NCBI GenBank assembly: GCA_019828595.1
Contig: JAHQRK010000031.1
Coordinates: 372,001 to 436,000 of the forward strand
DNA length: 64,000 bases
Direction of reading: 5' to 3'
From: Aphanomyces cochlioides
Taxonomy: Eukaryota; Oomycota; Saprolegniomycetes; Saprolegniales; Verrucalvaceae
In this document: piece after piece, positions 19,361 to 30,701 of the stretch
Layout of the letters: every line of letters begins with the position of its first letter
How positions within the stretch are numbered: position 1 is the stretch's first letter
Notes under the pieces: model-generated
Told to the model about the DNA's origin: nothing
Seen by the model: only the letters and a program-made list of their open reading frames with translations
Databases searched by the model: none
Made by a program: the position numbers and the translations under genes

Positions 19361-21525
19361 TGTACCTCCTCGGAGCAAGGATTAAGTCTCCGGAATAAAC
19401 CCAAGGGTCGCCCGAAGAAGAAGAGTGCTCACAACAGTGCACGCGTCAGTTTCGATGACTTTGATGAATCATTGGTGCCTCTTCATACTATTGAGCAGCG
19501 TTCGATTTGCCGCCATTGCGAAGCGAAGATTTGGCCAGGCGAAGAAAAGGACTGCTGCGGTGGAGGCTCTCGAGTGCTGCCTGTTGCTACCTGGCCTGAC
19601 ACACCCGAGTTTCGCGAATACATTGCTTTGTTCAAAACCAGAGGGTTTGTCAATAACACTCGCCGGTACAATGCCCTCTTTGCCTTTACATCTATTGGTA
19701 CCCAAGAAATTATTCACGGCAACGGTGGGCCGAGATCTTATACAATCCAAGGCGCTTTGCATCATTTGATTGGACCACTGTTGCCTGCGGACGAAGAACA
19801 AGCCAGTTACGCCCAGATCTACATTACGGATCCTGAAACGCAAGCAAGCATACGACGAAGAATGCTTGGGGAAATCTTAATGTGTCAACTGTGACGAAAA
19901 TCCAGCGTCTACTACTACAACACAACGCGTTCACCCAGCTGTACAAGCATGCGAAGGATATTCCAAAGGATGACGACATGAGAATTGTGCTCACTGCTCA
20001 GCCTCGAAGCAACAGCCGAACGCATAACCTTCCTACGTGTTCTGAAATCGCTGTTCTTTTTTCAGAAACGTCCAAGTCAGGGCGTCATATCTTACTGCAT
20101 GGTATTGATGGCCCCGTACTCAGCGAAGTTCAGCGAAACTATCACGTTGGTAAACATGTGCGTTTGGATCGACAACCTGGGGAACAACGCTTATTTCGCA
20201 TTAAGGAATTTCATTCGGCATATGACCCGCTTCAATACCCTTTGCTCTTTCCCACTGGGACTTTGGGGTGGTCGTTTGACAACAAGAGCGGTCGCAATCA
20301 TGAAAACGTGAGTTTGAACGATTATGCTCGGTACCATTTGCACGAGCGCGGTGCATTCTCTCCATTACATGCCAGCGGACCTCTATTTCAAGTGTTTGCA
20401 GTCGACAATTTTGCAAAGGTGGAAAACCAAAGGCTTCGATATATTCGTGACCAAACCAACAACCTCCGCAGCGACACGTACCGCGCACTTCATGACGCTG
20501 TTTCGCATGATGTGGACCTCAAAAGCATTGGAAAAAGGACTGTTTTGCCGTCATCTTACACGGGTGGACCTCGGTACATGAGACAACGTTACCTTGACGC
20601 CATGGCAATTGTTCGCAAGTTCGGTCGACCAGACCTTTTTATCACTGTGACATGCAATCCAAAGTGGGTTGAAATCGACAGGGAGCTGGAATTGGCGAAA
20701 GACGACTATGGATTTAAACGATCTCCAGCTGATCGACCTGACTTAGTGACGCGCATGTTCCGTCTCAAGCTCTTAGCCATTGAAGCCATGCTGTACAAGG
20801 GGGAAGTTTTGGGTCGACAAGCTGCGTGTGTTCGTGTTGTCGAATTCCAAAAGCGTGGTCTGCCTCATGCCCATATATTGGTCATATTCACTGGGGACGA
20901 CAAAATCAAGACAGCTGCCGATATTGACAGTATTATCAGTGCAGAAATCCCCGACAAGGAAAAGAATCCAAGACTGCACGAAATTGTTACAACCTGCATG
21001 ATTCACAAATGCAGCGACCGATGCCTGGAAAACGGGAAGTGCAAGAAAAACTTTTCAAAAGCATACTGCAACGAAACATCAGAAGGCAGTGATGGATATC
21101 CACTCTACCGTCGTCGCCGCTCTTCGGCAGAGCGGCCCTCTGAGTATACCAACCAATATGTTATTCCGTACTGCCCAACGTTGAGTGCCATGTTCGACTG
21201 CCACATCAATGTCGAGGCGTGTACAAGTATATCTGCAGTCAAGTACCTGTACAAGTACATCTACAAGGGCTCAGACCGCTCAAATTATCAAGTTGAGTCC
21301 GGTGAACTTGACGACATCAAGCAATACCAAGATGCCCGCTATGTATCGTGCTGTGAGGCCCTCACACGCATTTTCTCTTTCGACATGTTCAAACGATCTC
21401 ACGCTGTCGAGAACCTCGAAATACACTTGGAAGGTGAACAAGTTGTATGCATTCCTACCGACCGCCCGATGAGCCCTCAGGAATTGGCAAGGAGGAACCG
21501 GACGAAACTCACCGTGTTTTTTTAA
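19361..21525 (+). pseudogene. Helitron Rep half, copy 2, one-base deletion
   Basis: Same domains as copy 1 (AT-hook, HUH GLPHAHIL, YLYKYIYK). A G-run of four instead of five near 19,870 shifts the frame after RRRMLG. The upstream frame stops at 19892-19894, and the rest reads from 19882. The stop separating it from the helicase (21523-21525) is also shared. One residue differs near the end (GELDD versus GELDE in copy 1), a change shared with copy 3. The product would lack the N-terminal zinc-finger region if translated from 19882. Confidence 0.88.
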
Positions 21526-21651
21526 CTGTGCCGTGAAAACAGTGATTCACAAGCACTTGCGCGTGAATGTCTGTACCATGATATCCCCGAGCATTTCGTA
21601 TGGAACTCAAAGCTCCGCAAGTGGACATCACGTAAAAGGGGTGGTGATCGT

Positions 21652-23667
21652 ATGATCGGGAGGATGCTGACGGTGTCACCCCGCTCGGGAGACTGTTTTT
21701 TTATGCGAATGCTCTTATGCTACCGACGAGGTCCGACATCGCACGAAGATTTGCGAACCGTCAATGGCGTGGTTCATCAGACGTTCAAGTCAGCCGCACT
21801 TGCCCTTGGCTTTCTTGAAAATGACGAGGAATGGCTAACCTGCATGCGAGAAGCAACTGAAACAGCAACTCCCTATGAGCTCCGAACACTTTTTGTCAGT
21901 ATTCTGATTCACTGCGAACCTGCGGACGCACGAGGGCTATGGAACAAATTCGAAGATGAAATGAGGCAAGATTTTCACCGCATGTACCCCGACGATTCTC
22001 AAAAATCTACAGCTTTCGCAATTCAGGCTTTATCAAGATGCCTCGAGTCGAATGCATCAAGCTTGGATCGTTTTCCGGAGCTTCCACAGCTTGCACATTT
22101 CGAACAATATTTTGCTCTTGAGGAAACAAACAGGGGCCGTCAATCCAACCGATTAGTGGCTATGGAATCTTCGCACAACCAAGAACAAATCCAAGGCATT
22201 TTGGAAGGCAAGTCTACGATGACCGAAGAGCACGAGGTCTTCTACAACGACGTTATGAGCGAGATTACGAAGGAAAGTACTGTTCGAAGAGGCAAAGTAT
22301 ATTTTCTCGAAGGTGAGGGCGGCTCAGGGAAGACGTTTATCTCAAACATTTTACTGGCTCAAGTGCGCTCAATGAACAAAATTGCGTTGGCTGTTGCTTC
22401 GTCCGGACTTGCTGCTCTGAATTTGATCGGAGGTACAACTGCGCATTCGAGATTCTGTCTTCCAAGATCATTGCACGAGCTTAGCCGATGTGACGTTCGG
22501 AAGCAGTCACATCTTGCGGAACTTTTACGTCTCACAGAACTTATCATTTGGGACGAGTGTTCGATGATGCACAAGTATGCTGTGGAGGCCGTTGATCACA
22601 TGCTACAAGATTTGATGGACAACGCGCTTCCTTTTGGTGGAAAGGTCGTCATATTCTCGGGCGACTTCAAGCAAATGCTTCCAGTCATTTTGAAGGGCAC
22701 ACCTGGGCTAATCCTCGAAGCATGCTTGAAGAACAGCTACCTTTGGAGAAATATCGCACAGTTTCATCTGACGGTGAACATGAGGTTGACCAACAACAAC
22801 TCAGAGAGTGTTCGAGAGTTTGCTGCATTGCTCAAGTCTATTGGTCATGGAACATACCCCACATGTACCGAACTCGGTGCCGATTACATTCGACTACCTG
22901 ATGATTTGGCGATTCCATACAAGTCGCCTGATGATTTGGGGTCATTTTTAAACAACGTCTATCAAGACATGAACAACCTGCGCATCAATGCACTTAGATC
23001 GTACTTTGGATGTCGAGCTATCCTTGCACCCAAACACAGTGTTGTTGCTGACATCAACACAACACTTCTTGAGCGACTCACTTCCGACTGCGAAATGACA
23101 TATTTGTCCGCCGATTCTGTTGCTGACAAACCCAACTCGGACACAAATGCATGCGAGTTCCCCATCGAGTTTCTGAATTCTATAGACATCAACAACTTCC
23201 CCAGCCACAAGTTGCATTTGAAAGTTGGTTGCCCCATTATTCTGCTTCGTAATTTGTGTACTTCGGAAGGCATGTGCAACGGAACACGTTTAATTGTTCT
23301 TGAGCTGAAAACACGATGTATCAAGGCTCAAATTATGAACGGCTCCCACTCGAACAAGATCGTTTACATTCCCCGAACTACTACAATTCACGATGGTGAG
23401 CAAAACAATTACCCATTTGAGCTACGCAGAAGACAATTTCCTGTTCAAGTTGCCTTTGCAATGACGATTCACAAGGCTCAAGGTCAAACGATTTCTCACG
23501 TGGGCGTCTACCTTCCAGAAGCCGTCTTCTCGCATGGACAGCTTTACGTCGCCATGTCAAGAGCCCAAGCAAAAGGCAACATTAAGTTTTTGGTCGCCAA
23601 TGGACAGTACGATGGACTGCCTGGAATCTACACGAAAAACATTGTGTATCAAGAAGCATTAGAATAG
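21652..23667 (+). CDS. Helitron helicase half, copy 2
   Basis: This 671-residue Pif1-like helicase has every motif seen in copy 1 (GEGGSGKTF, IIWDECSMM, HKAQGQTI, VAMSRA). The frame is continuous with the Rep frame except for the shared TAA. A single noticed replacement is Pro to Ser in DKPNSDTN, where copies 1 and 3 have DKPNPDTN. Such close identity points to very recent amplification. Confidence 0.92.
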   Translation: MIGRMLTVSPRSGDCFFMRMLLCYRRGPTSHEDLRTVNGVVHQTFKSAALALGFLENDEEWLTCMREATETATPYELRTLFVSILIHCEPADARGLWNKFEDEMRQDFHRMYPDDSQKSTAFAIQALSRCLESNASSLDRFPELPQLAHFEQYFALEETNRGRQSNRLVAMESSHNQEQIQGILEGKSTMTEEHEVFYNDVMSEITKESTVRRGKVYFLEGEGGSGKTFISNILLAQVRSMNKIALAVASSGLAALNLIGGTTAHSRFCLPRSLHELSRCDVRKQSHLAELLRLTELIIWDECSMMHKYAVEAVDHMLQDLMDNALPFGGKVVIFSGDFKQMLPVILKGTPGLILEACLKNSYLWRNIAQFHLTVNMRLTNNNSESVREFAALLKSIGHGTYPTCTELGADYIRLPDDLAIPYKSPDDLGSFLNNVYQDMNNLRINALRSYFGCRAILAPKHSVVADINTTLLERLTSDCEMTYLSADSVADKPNSDTNACEFPIEFLNSIDINNFPSHKLHLKVGCPIILLRNLCTSEGMCNGTRLIVLELKTRCIKAQIMNGSHSNKIVYIPRTTTIHDGEQNNYPFELRRRQFPVQVAFAMTIHKAQGQTISHVGVYLPEAVFSHGQLYVAMSRAQAKGNIKFLVANGQYDGLPGIYTKNIVYQEALE

Positions 23668-24139
23668 TCAGGACTTCATAAAACTTCATCCATAACTAAC
23701 AAACGTTATCATGTTCTTACAAATATATACACTGTGTTGTTGTGGAATTGCCGTGACTTCCTGGATCAAGTCCAATTGCATCGTACCGATGAATTGGACG
23801 ATAAATCCTCGAGATTAGCTAACCCCAAACTACGCACCTAAAACTTAGATTCAACGATAGAGTATTACAAGAGGAAGAAGTAGGTGGTTGTCAACCAACG
23901 ATGACCTCGATCTACTCATCGATCGCACAGATTGTGCAATCTGAACTTGGGTATATGATTTATCTCCTGACGAAAAAAACATATTCGTCAGTCAACAGTA
24001 GCCAATCAGAATCCTCAGCGTTAACTTATTTTTTTTACTTCGAACTGGGCCTGAATCAAATTCAAAATTCATAGTATGGCTTCAAACGTTTCATGTGTGT
24101 GAGCAAATCTTTGTTTTTTCCATAGCAAAAACGCTCCAC

Positions 24140-24168
24140 CCAGGGGCGTAGCCCTGGCCTCACCCTAG
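24140..24168 (+). other. Helitron copy 2 3' terminus (hairpin + CTAG)
   Basis: Same CCAGGG/CCCTGG hairpin, seven-base spacer and CTAG as copy 1. Copy 3 starts at 24169. Confidence 0.9.
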
Positions 24169-24443
24169 TCTATTACTTAAGGCTCTAACGCAACACGTAA
24201 GTACGAGACTAAGTACGAGAGTAATTTTTACATACAAACGTCAAGTCAACAAATGAGCAATTTTTACATACTTTATCCAAGTACAAAAAGAGCAATTTGA
24301 GACAAGTTCGTTCATAGTTGTCAGCACTTCCAACCAACATCAACTAATTTGACCACTCAAGGTTGTATTGCCCCATATCCATGGCAAATATCCATTTGTC
24401 AATTATTTGGTGTGTTGCTCAATACTCGGTGTCATATTTTGTC

Positions 24444-24498
24444 ACAACTGCCACGTCCAGCATCATCGTGCACCCATGATGCTGGACGTGGCAGTTGT
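24444..24498. repeat. Perfect palindrome, 22-bp arms, 11-nt loop
   Basis: ACAACTGCCACGTCCAGCAT... (24444-24465) pairs fully with 24477-24498. In copies 1 and 2 only the right arm exists, so copy 3 gained an inverted duplicate of this segment together with ~130 bp of unrelated sequence to its left. Confidence 0.85.
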
Positions 24499-25270
24499 CG
24501 ATAATATTAATAATCATTCCACATACAAAATGAAAATATATTGTCCTACTATTTAAAATAATACCTGCCACAGACGATTGAATGGCAGTTGAGTTTTTCT
24601 GGTACGATGCAAGGTGAGATGCATGTCTTAGGATAGCTTCACTCGGGCAGAAAAGGCCGCTGAATAAGCGGTCAACACACTGTGGAGTAGGGTGACGAGC
24701 CCTTTCTGCCACTTTAAGCCATACCCTGGCCAGAGGCTTGGACTCCGAAAGGCGAATTCCGACGCGATATGCGAATGTTACGAAGTAGGGCCTTTTTGGC
24801 TCGAAATACCGGACATTATCATAGAGCAGCCAGGGACAGCTATAACGTGTGTTTTTACTGTATTTTCATATTGACTTTGGACGAGTAAATCCTCTCCCCA
24901 TAGTTCAACTTTTTACAGTAAGGGGACAATGTGTAACGTTGGTTACCACTATTGCAACTGATGGTGCTACTTTTTTTGATGGAGTACCACTGTTGATAGT
25001 GGGCCTACGGCGAGTAGATTGAAACACTTCAGGGGTGTTTCATGATACTTAGCAGGTGTATTACCCAGTATCAAAGTTTCAACCCATTGGATGTACGAGT
25101 TCAATACGCGATATTAAACAAAGTGATGTTTAATAAATACCGCGAACTCTGTACGATTTATGAAAGAAATGAGTAGTATTTTCTGGCAAACCACATTATG
25201 TTAAGCTTAAGTGGCGGGACACATAGCCACAGTATTTTTACGATCCAATCACATTATCATTTTTGTGTTG

Positions 25271-25750
25271 ATGTTTTTGTATGAACATTTGTCTGACGCA
25301 GTTTTCTGCGTAGAAAATAACAACTACTCGGCCTCTAAGAAAGGCAATGGCAATCATGACAATGACAATCAAGGACATGCGATCGATAACTCCGAACCTG
25401 GCAAGCAAGCAGAGCGGAATGAAGTGCATGCTACCGAACAAGAGTCTGCATCAACTGGAGCTAATGGCTGGGCTGTGGATGACGATGCCTTGAATCAGGG
25501 CAATATTAACGACGAGGCGGCTATGAGAAAGGCCAAGAAGGCGGAGTACAACAAACGTGCTCGCGAAAAGAAACGGCAAGCTCTCCTGGATGAAGTCGAC
25601 GAAGAGGTGGCAATGGAAAAATCTAAAAAGGCGGAGTACAACAATCGTGCTCGCGAAAAGAAACGGCATGCTATCGTGGAAGACTTCGACAAAGAGGTGG
25701 CTATGAAAAGATCCAAGAAGGCGGAATACAACAAACGTGCTCGCGAATAA
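25271..25750 (+). CDS. Helitron ORF1, copy 3
   Basis: Same 159-residue repeat protein as copies 1 and 2, with one replacement (Ala to Glu, HATEQESA). It ends at the same TAA. Upstream it keeps the hairpin leader; downstream (25751-26105) lies the same broken linker leading to Rep. Confidence 0.6.
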   Translation: MFLYEHLSDAVFCVENNNYSASKKGNGNHDNDNQGHAIDNSEPGKQAERNEVHATEQESASTGANGWAVDDDALNQGNINDEAAMRKAKKAEYNKRAREKKRQALLDEVDEEVAMEKSKKAEYNNRAREKKRHAIVEDFDKEVAMKRSKKAEYNKRARE

Positions 25751-26105
25751 AAGCACAACACTGAGGTTGCGAATCAAGGGCGGGGTGCCATCATTTTGCA
25801 CAATACGGACATGGATCAGAGCGACGAAGAGGAAACCAAGGAGGGAGAAGACGGAATCCATTATCACGCTCAAAATGACCATCATCTCAAGATTCTGGCA
25901 GCTCAGGAGCAAGAAGATCGCGAGCGCAGAGTTGACAATCGAAGGATCTATGCTGCGCTACAACCTACCGTATGAATGAAGGAGGTGAAGAAGAAACCAA
26001 GGAAGAAGATATTTCCGATGGAAATGTGGATTGCAACACTGACAATCAATTACTTGCCTTGGCAAATGCTGATCCTCCGCTAAACGTGGATGTGGATTTG
26101 ATTGA

Positions 26106-28270
26106 TGTACCTCCTCGGAGCAAGGATTAAGTCTCCGGAATAAACCCAAGGGTCGCCCGAAGAAGAAGAGTGCTCACAACAGTGCACGCGTCAGTTTCGA
26201 TGACTTTGATGAATCATTGGTGCCTCTTCATACTATTGAGCAGCGTTCGATTTGCCGCCATTGCGAAGCGAAGATTTGGCCAGGCGAAGAAAAGGACTGC
26301 TGCGGTGGAGGCTCTCGAGTGCTGCCTGTTGCTACCTGGCCTGACACACCCGAGTTTCGCGAATACATTGCTTTGTTCAAAACCAGAGGGTTTGTCAATA
26401 ACACTCGCCGGTACAATGCCCTCTTTGCCTTTACATCTATTGGTACCCAAGAAATTATTCACGGCAACGGTGGGCCGAGATCTTATACAATCCAAGGCGC
26501 TTTGCATCATTTGATTGGACCACTGTTGCCTGCGGACGAAGAACAAGCCAGTTACGCCCAGATCTACATTACGGATCCTGAAACGCAAGCAAGCATACGA
26601 CGAAGAATGCTTGGGGAAATCTTAATGTGTCAACTGTGACGAAAATCCAGCGTCTACTACTACAACACAACGCGTTCACCCAGCTGTACAAGCATGCGAA
26701 GGATATTCCAAAGGATGACGACATGAGAATTGTGCTCACTGCTCAGCCTCGAAGCAACAGCCGAACGCATAACCTTCCTACGTGTTCTGAAATCGCTGTT
26801 CTTTTTTCAGAAACGTCCAAGTCAGGGCGTCATATCTTACTGCATGGTATTGATGGCCCCGTACTCAGCGAAGTTCAGCGAAACTATCACGTTGGTAAAC
26901 ATGTGCGTTTGGATCGACAACCTGGGGAACAACGCTTATTTCGCATTAAGGAATTTCATTCGGCATATGACCCGCTTCAATACCCTTTGCTCTTTCCCAC
27001 TGGGACTTTGGGGTGGTCGTTTGACAACAAGAGCGGTCGCAATCATGAAAACGTGAGTTTGAACGATTATGCTCGGTACCATTTGCACGAGCGCGGTGCA
27101 TTCTCTCCATTACATGCCAGCGGACCTCTATTTCAAGTGTTTGCAGTCGACAATTTTGCAAAGGTGGAAAACCAAAGGCTTCGATATATTCGTGACCAAA
27201 CCAACAACCTCCGCAGCGACACGTACCGCGCACTTCATGACGCTGTTTCGCATGATGTGGACCTCAAAAGCATTGGAAAAAGGACTGTTTTGCCGTCATC
27301 TTACACGGGTGGACCTCGGTACATGAGACAACGTTACCTTGACGCCATGGCAATTGTTCGCAAGTTCGGTCGACCAGACCTTTTTATCACTGTGACATGC
27401 AATCCAAAGTGGGTTGAAATCGACAGGGAGCTGGAATTGGCGAAAGACGACTATGGATTTAAACGATCTCCAGCTGATCGACCTGACTTAGTGACGCGCA
27501 TGTTCCGTCTCAAGCTCTTAGCCATTGAAGCCATGCTGTACAAGGGGGAAGTTTTGGGTCGACAAGCTGCGTGTGTTCGTGTTGTCGAATTCCAAAAGCG
27601 TGGTCTGCCTCATGCCCATATATTGGTCATATTCACTGGGGACGACAAAATCAAGACAGCTGCCGATATTGACAGTATTATCAGTGCAGAAATCCCCGAC
27701 AAGGAAAAGAATCCAAGACTGCACGAAATTGTTACAACCTGCATGATTCACAAATGCAGCGACCGATGCCTGGAAAACGGGAAGTGCAAGAAAAACTTTT
27801 CAAAAGCATACTGCAACGAAACATCAGAAGGCAGTGATGGATATCCACTCTACCGTCGTCGCCGCTCTTCGGCAGAGCGGCCCTCTGAGTATACCAACCA
27901 ATATGTTATTCCGTACTGCCCAACGTTGAGTGCCATGTTCGACTGCCACATCAATGTCGAGGCGTGTACAAGTATATCTGCAGTCAAGTACCTGTACAAG
28001 TACATCTACAAGGGCTCAGACCGCTCAAATTATCAAGTTGAGTCCGGTGAACTTGACGACATCAAGCAATACCAAGATGCCCGCTATGTATCGTGCTGTG
28101 AGGCCCTCACACGCATTTTCTCTTTCGACATGTTCAAACGATCTCACGCTGTCGAGAACCTCGAAATACACTTGGAAGGTGAACAAGTTGTATGCATTCC
28201 TACCGACCGCCCGATGAGCCCTCAGGAATTGGCAAGGAGGAACCGGACGAAACTCACCGTGTTTTTTTAA
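26106..28270 (+). pseudogene. Helitron Rep half, copy 3, one-base deletion
   Basis: Carries the same four-G frameshift as copy 2 (near 26,615). The upstream frame ends at 26637-26639, and the remaining 547 codons read from 26627. AT-hook, HUH (GLPHAHIL) and tyrosine (YLYKYIYK) motifs are all still encoded. It ends at the shared TAA 28268-28270, after which the helicase continues in the same frame. Inheritance of the identical deletion by adjacent copies 2 and 3 indicates that one was copied from the other or from a common circle. Confidence 0.88.
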
Positions 28271-28396
28271 CTGTGCCGTGAAAACAGTGATTCACAAGCA
28301 CTTGCGCGTGAATGTCTGTACCATGATATCCCCGAGCATTTCGTATGGAACTCAAAGCTCCGCAAGTGGACATCACGTAAAAGGGGTGGTGGTCGT

Positions 28397-30412
28397 ATGA
28401 TCGGGAGGATGCTGACGGTGTCACCCCGCTCGGGAGACTGTTTTTTTATGCGAATGCTCTTATGCTACCGACGAGGTCCGACATCGCACGAAGATTTGCG
28501 AACCGTCAATGGCGTGGTTCATCAGACGTTCAAGTCAGCCGCACTTGCCCTTGGCTTTCTTGAAAATGACGAGGAATGGCTAACCTGCATGCGAGAAGCA
28601 ACTGAAACAGCAACTCCCTATGAGCTCCGAACACTTTTTGTCAGTATTCTGATTCACTGTGAACCTGCGGACGCACGAGGGCTATGGAACAAATTCGAAG
28701 ATGAAATGAGGCAAGATTTTCACCGCATGTACCCCGACGATTCTCAAAAATCTACAGCTTTCGCAATTCAGGCTTTATCAAGATGCCTCGAGTCGAATGC
28801 ATCAAGCTTGGATCGTTTTCCGGAGCTTCCACAGCTTGCACATTTCGAACAATATTTTGCTCTTGAGGAAACAAACAGGGGCCGTCAATCCAACCGATTA
28901 GTGGCTATGGAATCTTCGCACAACCAAGAACAAATCCAAGGCATTTTGGAAGGCAAGTCTACGATGACCGAAGAGCACGAGGTCTTCTACAACGACGTTA
29001 TGAGCGAGATTACGAAGGAAAGTACTGTTCGAAGAGGCAAAGTATATTTTCTCGAAGGTGAGGGCGGCTCAGGGAAGACGTTTATCTCAAACATTTTACT
29101 GGCTCAAGTGCGCTCAATGAACAAAATTGCGTTGGCTGTTGCTTCGTCCGGACTTGCTGCTCTGAATTTGATCGGAGGTACAACTGCGCATTCGAGATTC
29201 TGTCTTCCAAGATCATTGCACGAGCTTAGCCGATGTGACGTTCGGAAGCAGTCACATCTTGCGGAACTTTTACGTCTCACAGAACTTATCATTTGGGACG
29301 AGTGTTCGATGATGCACAAGTATGCTGTGGAGGCCGTTGATCACATGCTACAAGATTTGATGGACAACGCGCTTCCTTTTGGTGGAAAGGTCGTCATATT
29401 CTCGGGCGACTTCAAGCAAATGCTTCCAGTCATTTTGAAGGGCACACCTGGGCTAATCCTCGAAGCATGCTTGAAGAACAGCTACCTTTGGAGAAATATC
29501 GCACAGTTTCATCTGACGGTGAACATGAGGTTGACCAACAACAACTCAGAGAGTGTTCGAGAGTTTGCTGCATTGCTCAAGTCTATTGGTCATGGAACAT
29601 ACCCCACATGTACCGAACTCGGTGCCGATTACATTCGACTACCTGATGATTTGGCGATTCCATACAAGTCGCCTGATGATTTGGGGTCATTTTTAAACAA
29701 CGTCTATCAAGACATGAACAACCTGCGCATCAATGCACTTAGATCGTACTTTGGATGTCGAGCTATCCTTGCACCCAAACACAGTGTTGTTGCTGACATC
29801 AACACAACACTTCTTGAGCGACTCACTTCCGACTGCGAAATGACATATTTGTCCGCCGATTCTGTTGCTGACAAACCCAACCCGGACACAAATGCATGCG
29901 AGTTCCCCATCGAGTTTCTGAATTCTATAGACATCAACAACTTCCCCAGCCACAAGTTGCATTTGAAAGTTGGTTGCCCCATTATTCTGCTTCGTAATTT
30001 GTGTACTTCGGAAGGCATGTGCAACGGAACACGTTTAATTGTTCTTGAGCTGAAAACACGATGTATCAAGGCTCAAATTATGAACGGCTCCCACTCGAAC
30101 AAGATCGTTTACATTCCCCGAACTACTACAATTCACGATGGTGAGCAAAACAATTACCCATTTGAGCTACGCAGAAGACAATTTCCTGTTCAAGTTGCCT
30201 TTGCAATGACGATTCACAAGGCTCAAGGTCAAACGATTTCTCACGTGGGCGTCTACCTTCCAGAAGCCGTCTTCTCGCATGGACAGCTTTACGTCGCCAT
30301 GTCAAGAGCCCAAGCAAAAGGCAACATTAAGTTTTTGGTCGCCAATGGACAGTACGATGGACTGCCTGGAATCTACACGAAAAACATTGTGTATCAAGAA
30401 GCATTAGAATAG
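28397..30412 (+). CDS. Helitron helicase half, copy 3
   Basis: This 671-residue Pif1-like helicase matches copy 1 in protein sequence as far as I compared, including Walker A, Walker B and the C-terminal VAMSRA motif. The open frame extends upstream to the Rep stop at 28268. Silent differences are shared with copy 2 at several sites. No lesions were noticed, so if any helicase in the array is expressed this copy is as good a candidate as the others. Confidence 0.92.
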   Translation: MIGRMLTVSPRSGDCFFMRMLLCYRRGPTSHEDLRTVNGVVHQTFKSAALALGFLENDEEWLTCMREATETATPYELRTLFVSILIHCEPADARGLWNKFEDEMRQDFHRMYPDDSQKSTAFAIQALSRCLESNASSLDRFPELPQLAHFEQYFALEETNRGRQSNRLVAMESSHNQEQIQGILEGKSTMTEEHEVFYNDVMSEITKESTVRRGKVYFLEGEGGSGKTFISNILLAQVRSMNKIALAVASSGLAALNLIGGTTAHSRFCLPRSLHELSRCDVRKQSHLAELLRLTELIIWDECSMMHKYAVEAVDHMLQDLMDNALPFGGKVVIFSGDFKQMLPVILKGTPGLILEACLKNSYLWRNIAQFHLTVNMRLTNNNSESVREFAALLKSIGHGTYPTCTELGADYIRLPDDLAIPYKSPDDLGSFLNNVYQDMNNLRINALRSYFGCRAILAPKHSVVADINTTLLERLTSDCEMTYLSADSVADKPNPDTNACEFPIEFLNSIDINNFPSHKLHLKVGCPIILLRNLCTSEGMCNGTRLIVLELKTRCIKAQIMNGSHSNKIVYIPRTTTIHDGEQNNYPFELRRRQFPVQVAFAMTIHKAQGQTISHVGVYLPEAVFSHGQLYVAMSRAQAKGNIKFLVANGQYDGLPGIYTKNIVYQEALE

Positions 30413-30701
30413 TCAGGACTTCATAAAACTTCATCCATAACTAACAAACGTTATCATGTTCTTACAAATATATACACTGTGTTGTTGTGGAATTGCCGTG
30501 ACTTCCTGGATCAAGTCCAATTGCATCGTACCGATGAATTGGACGATAAATCCTCGAGATTAGCTAACCCCAAACTACGCACCTAAAACTTAGATTCAAC
30601 GATAGAGTATTACAAGAGGAAGAAGTAGGTGGTTGTCAACCAACGATGACCTCGATCTACTCATCGATCGCACAGATTGTGCAATCTGAACTTGGGTATA
30701 T

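Larger units (their letters stand above)
16699..24168 (+). mobile_element. Helitron copy 2 (with an internal MITE-like insertion)
   Basis: It begins TCTATTACTTAAGG immediately after the CTAG of copy 1 and ends with the same hairpin and CTAG at 24165-24168. It differs from copy 1 by a shorter 5' minisatellite, an 831-bp TIR insertion (16957-17787), a ~31-bp AT-rich insertion near 17,985 and scattered single-base changes. Non-coding parts are 17788-18525 (same hairpin leader as copy 1) and 23668-24139. Confidence 0.92.
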
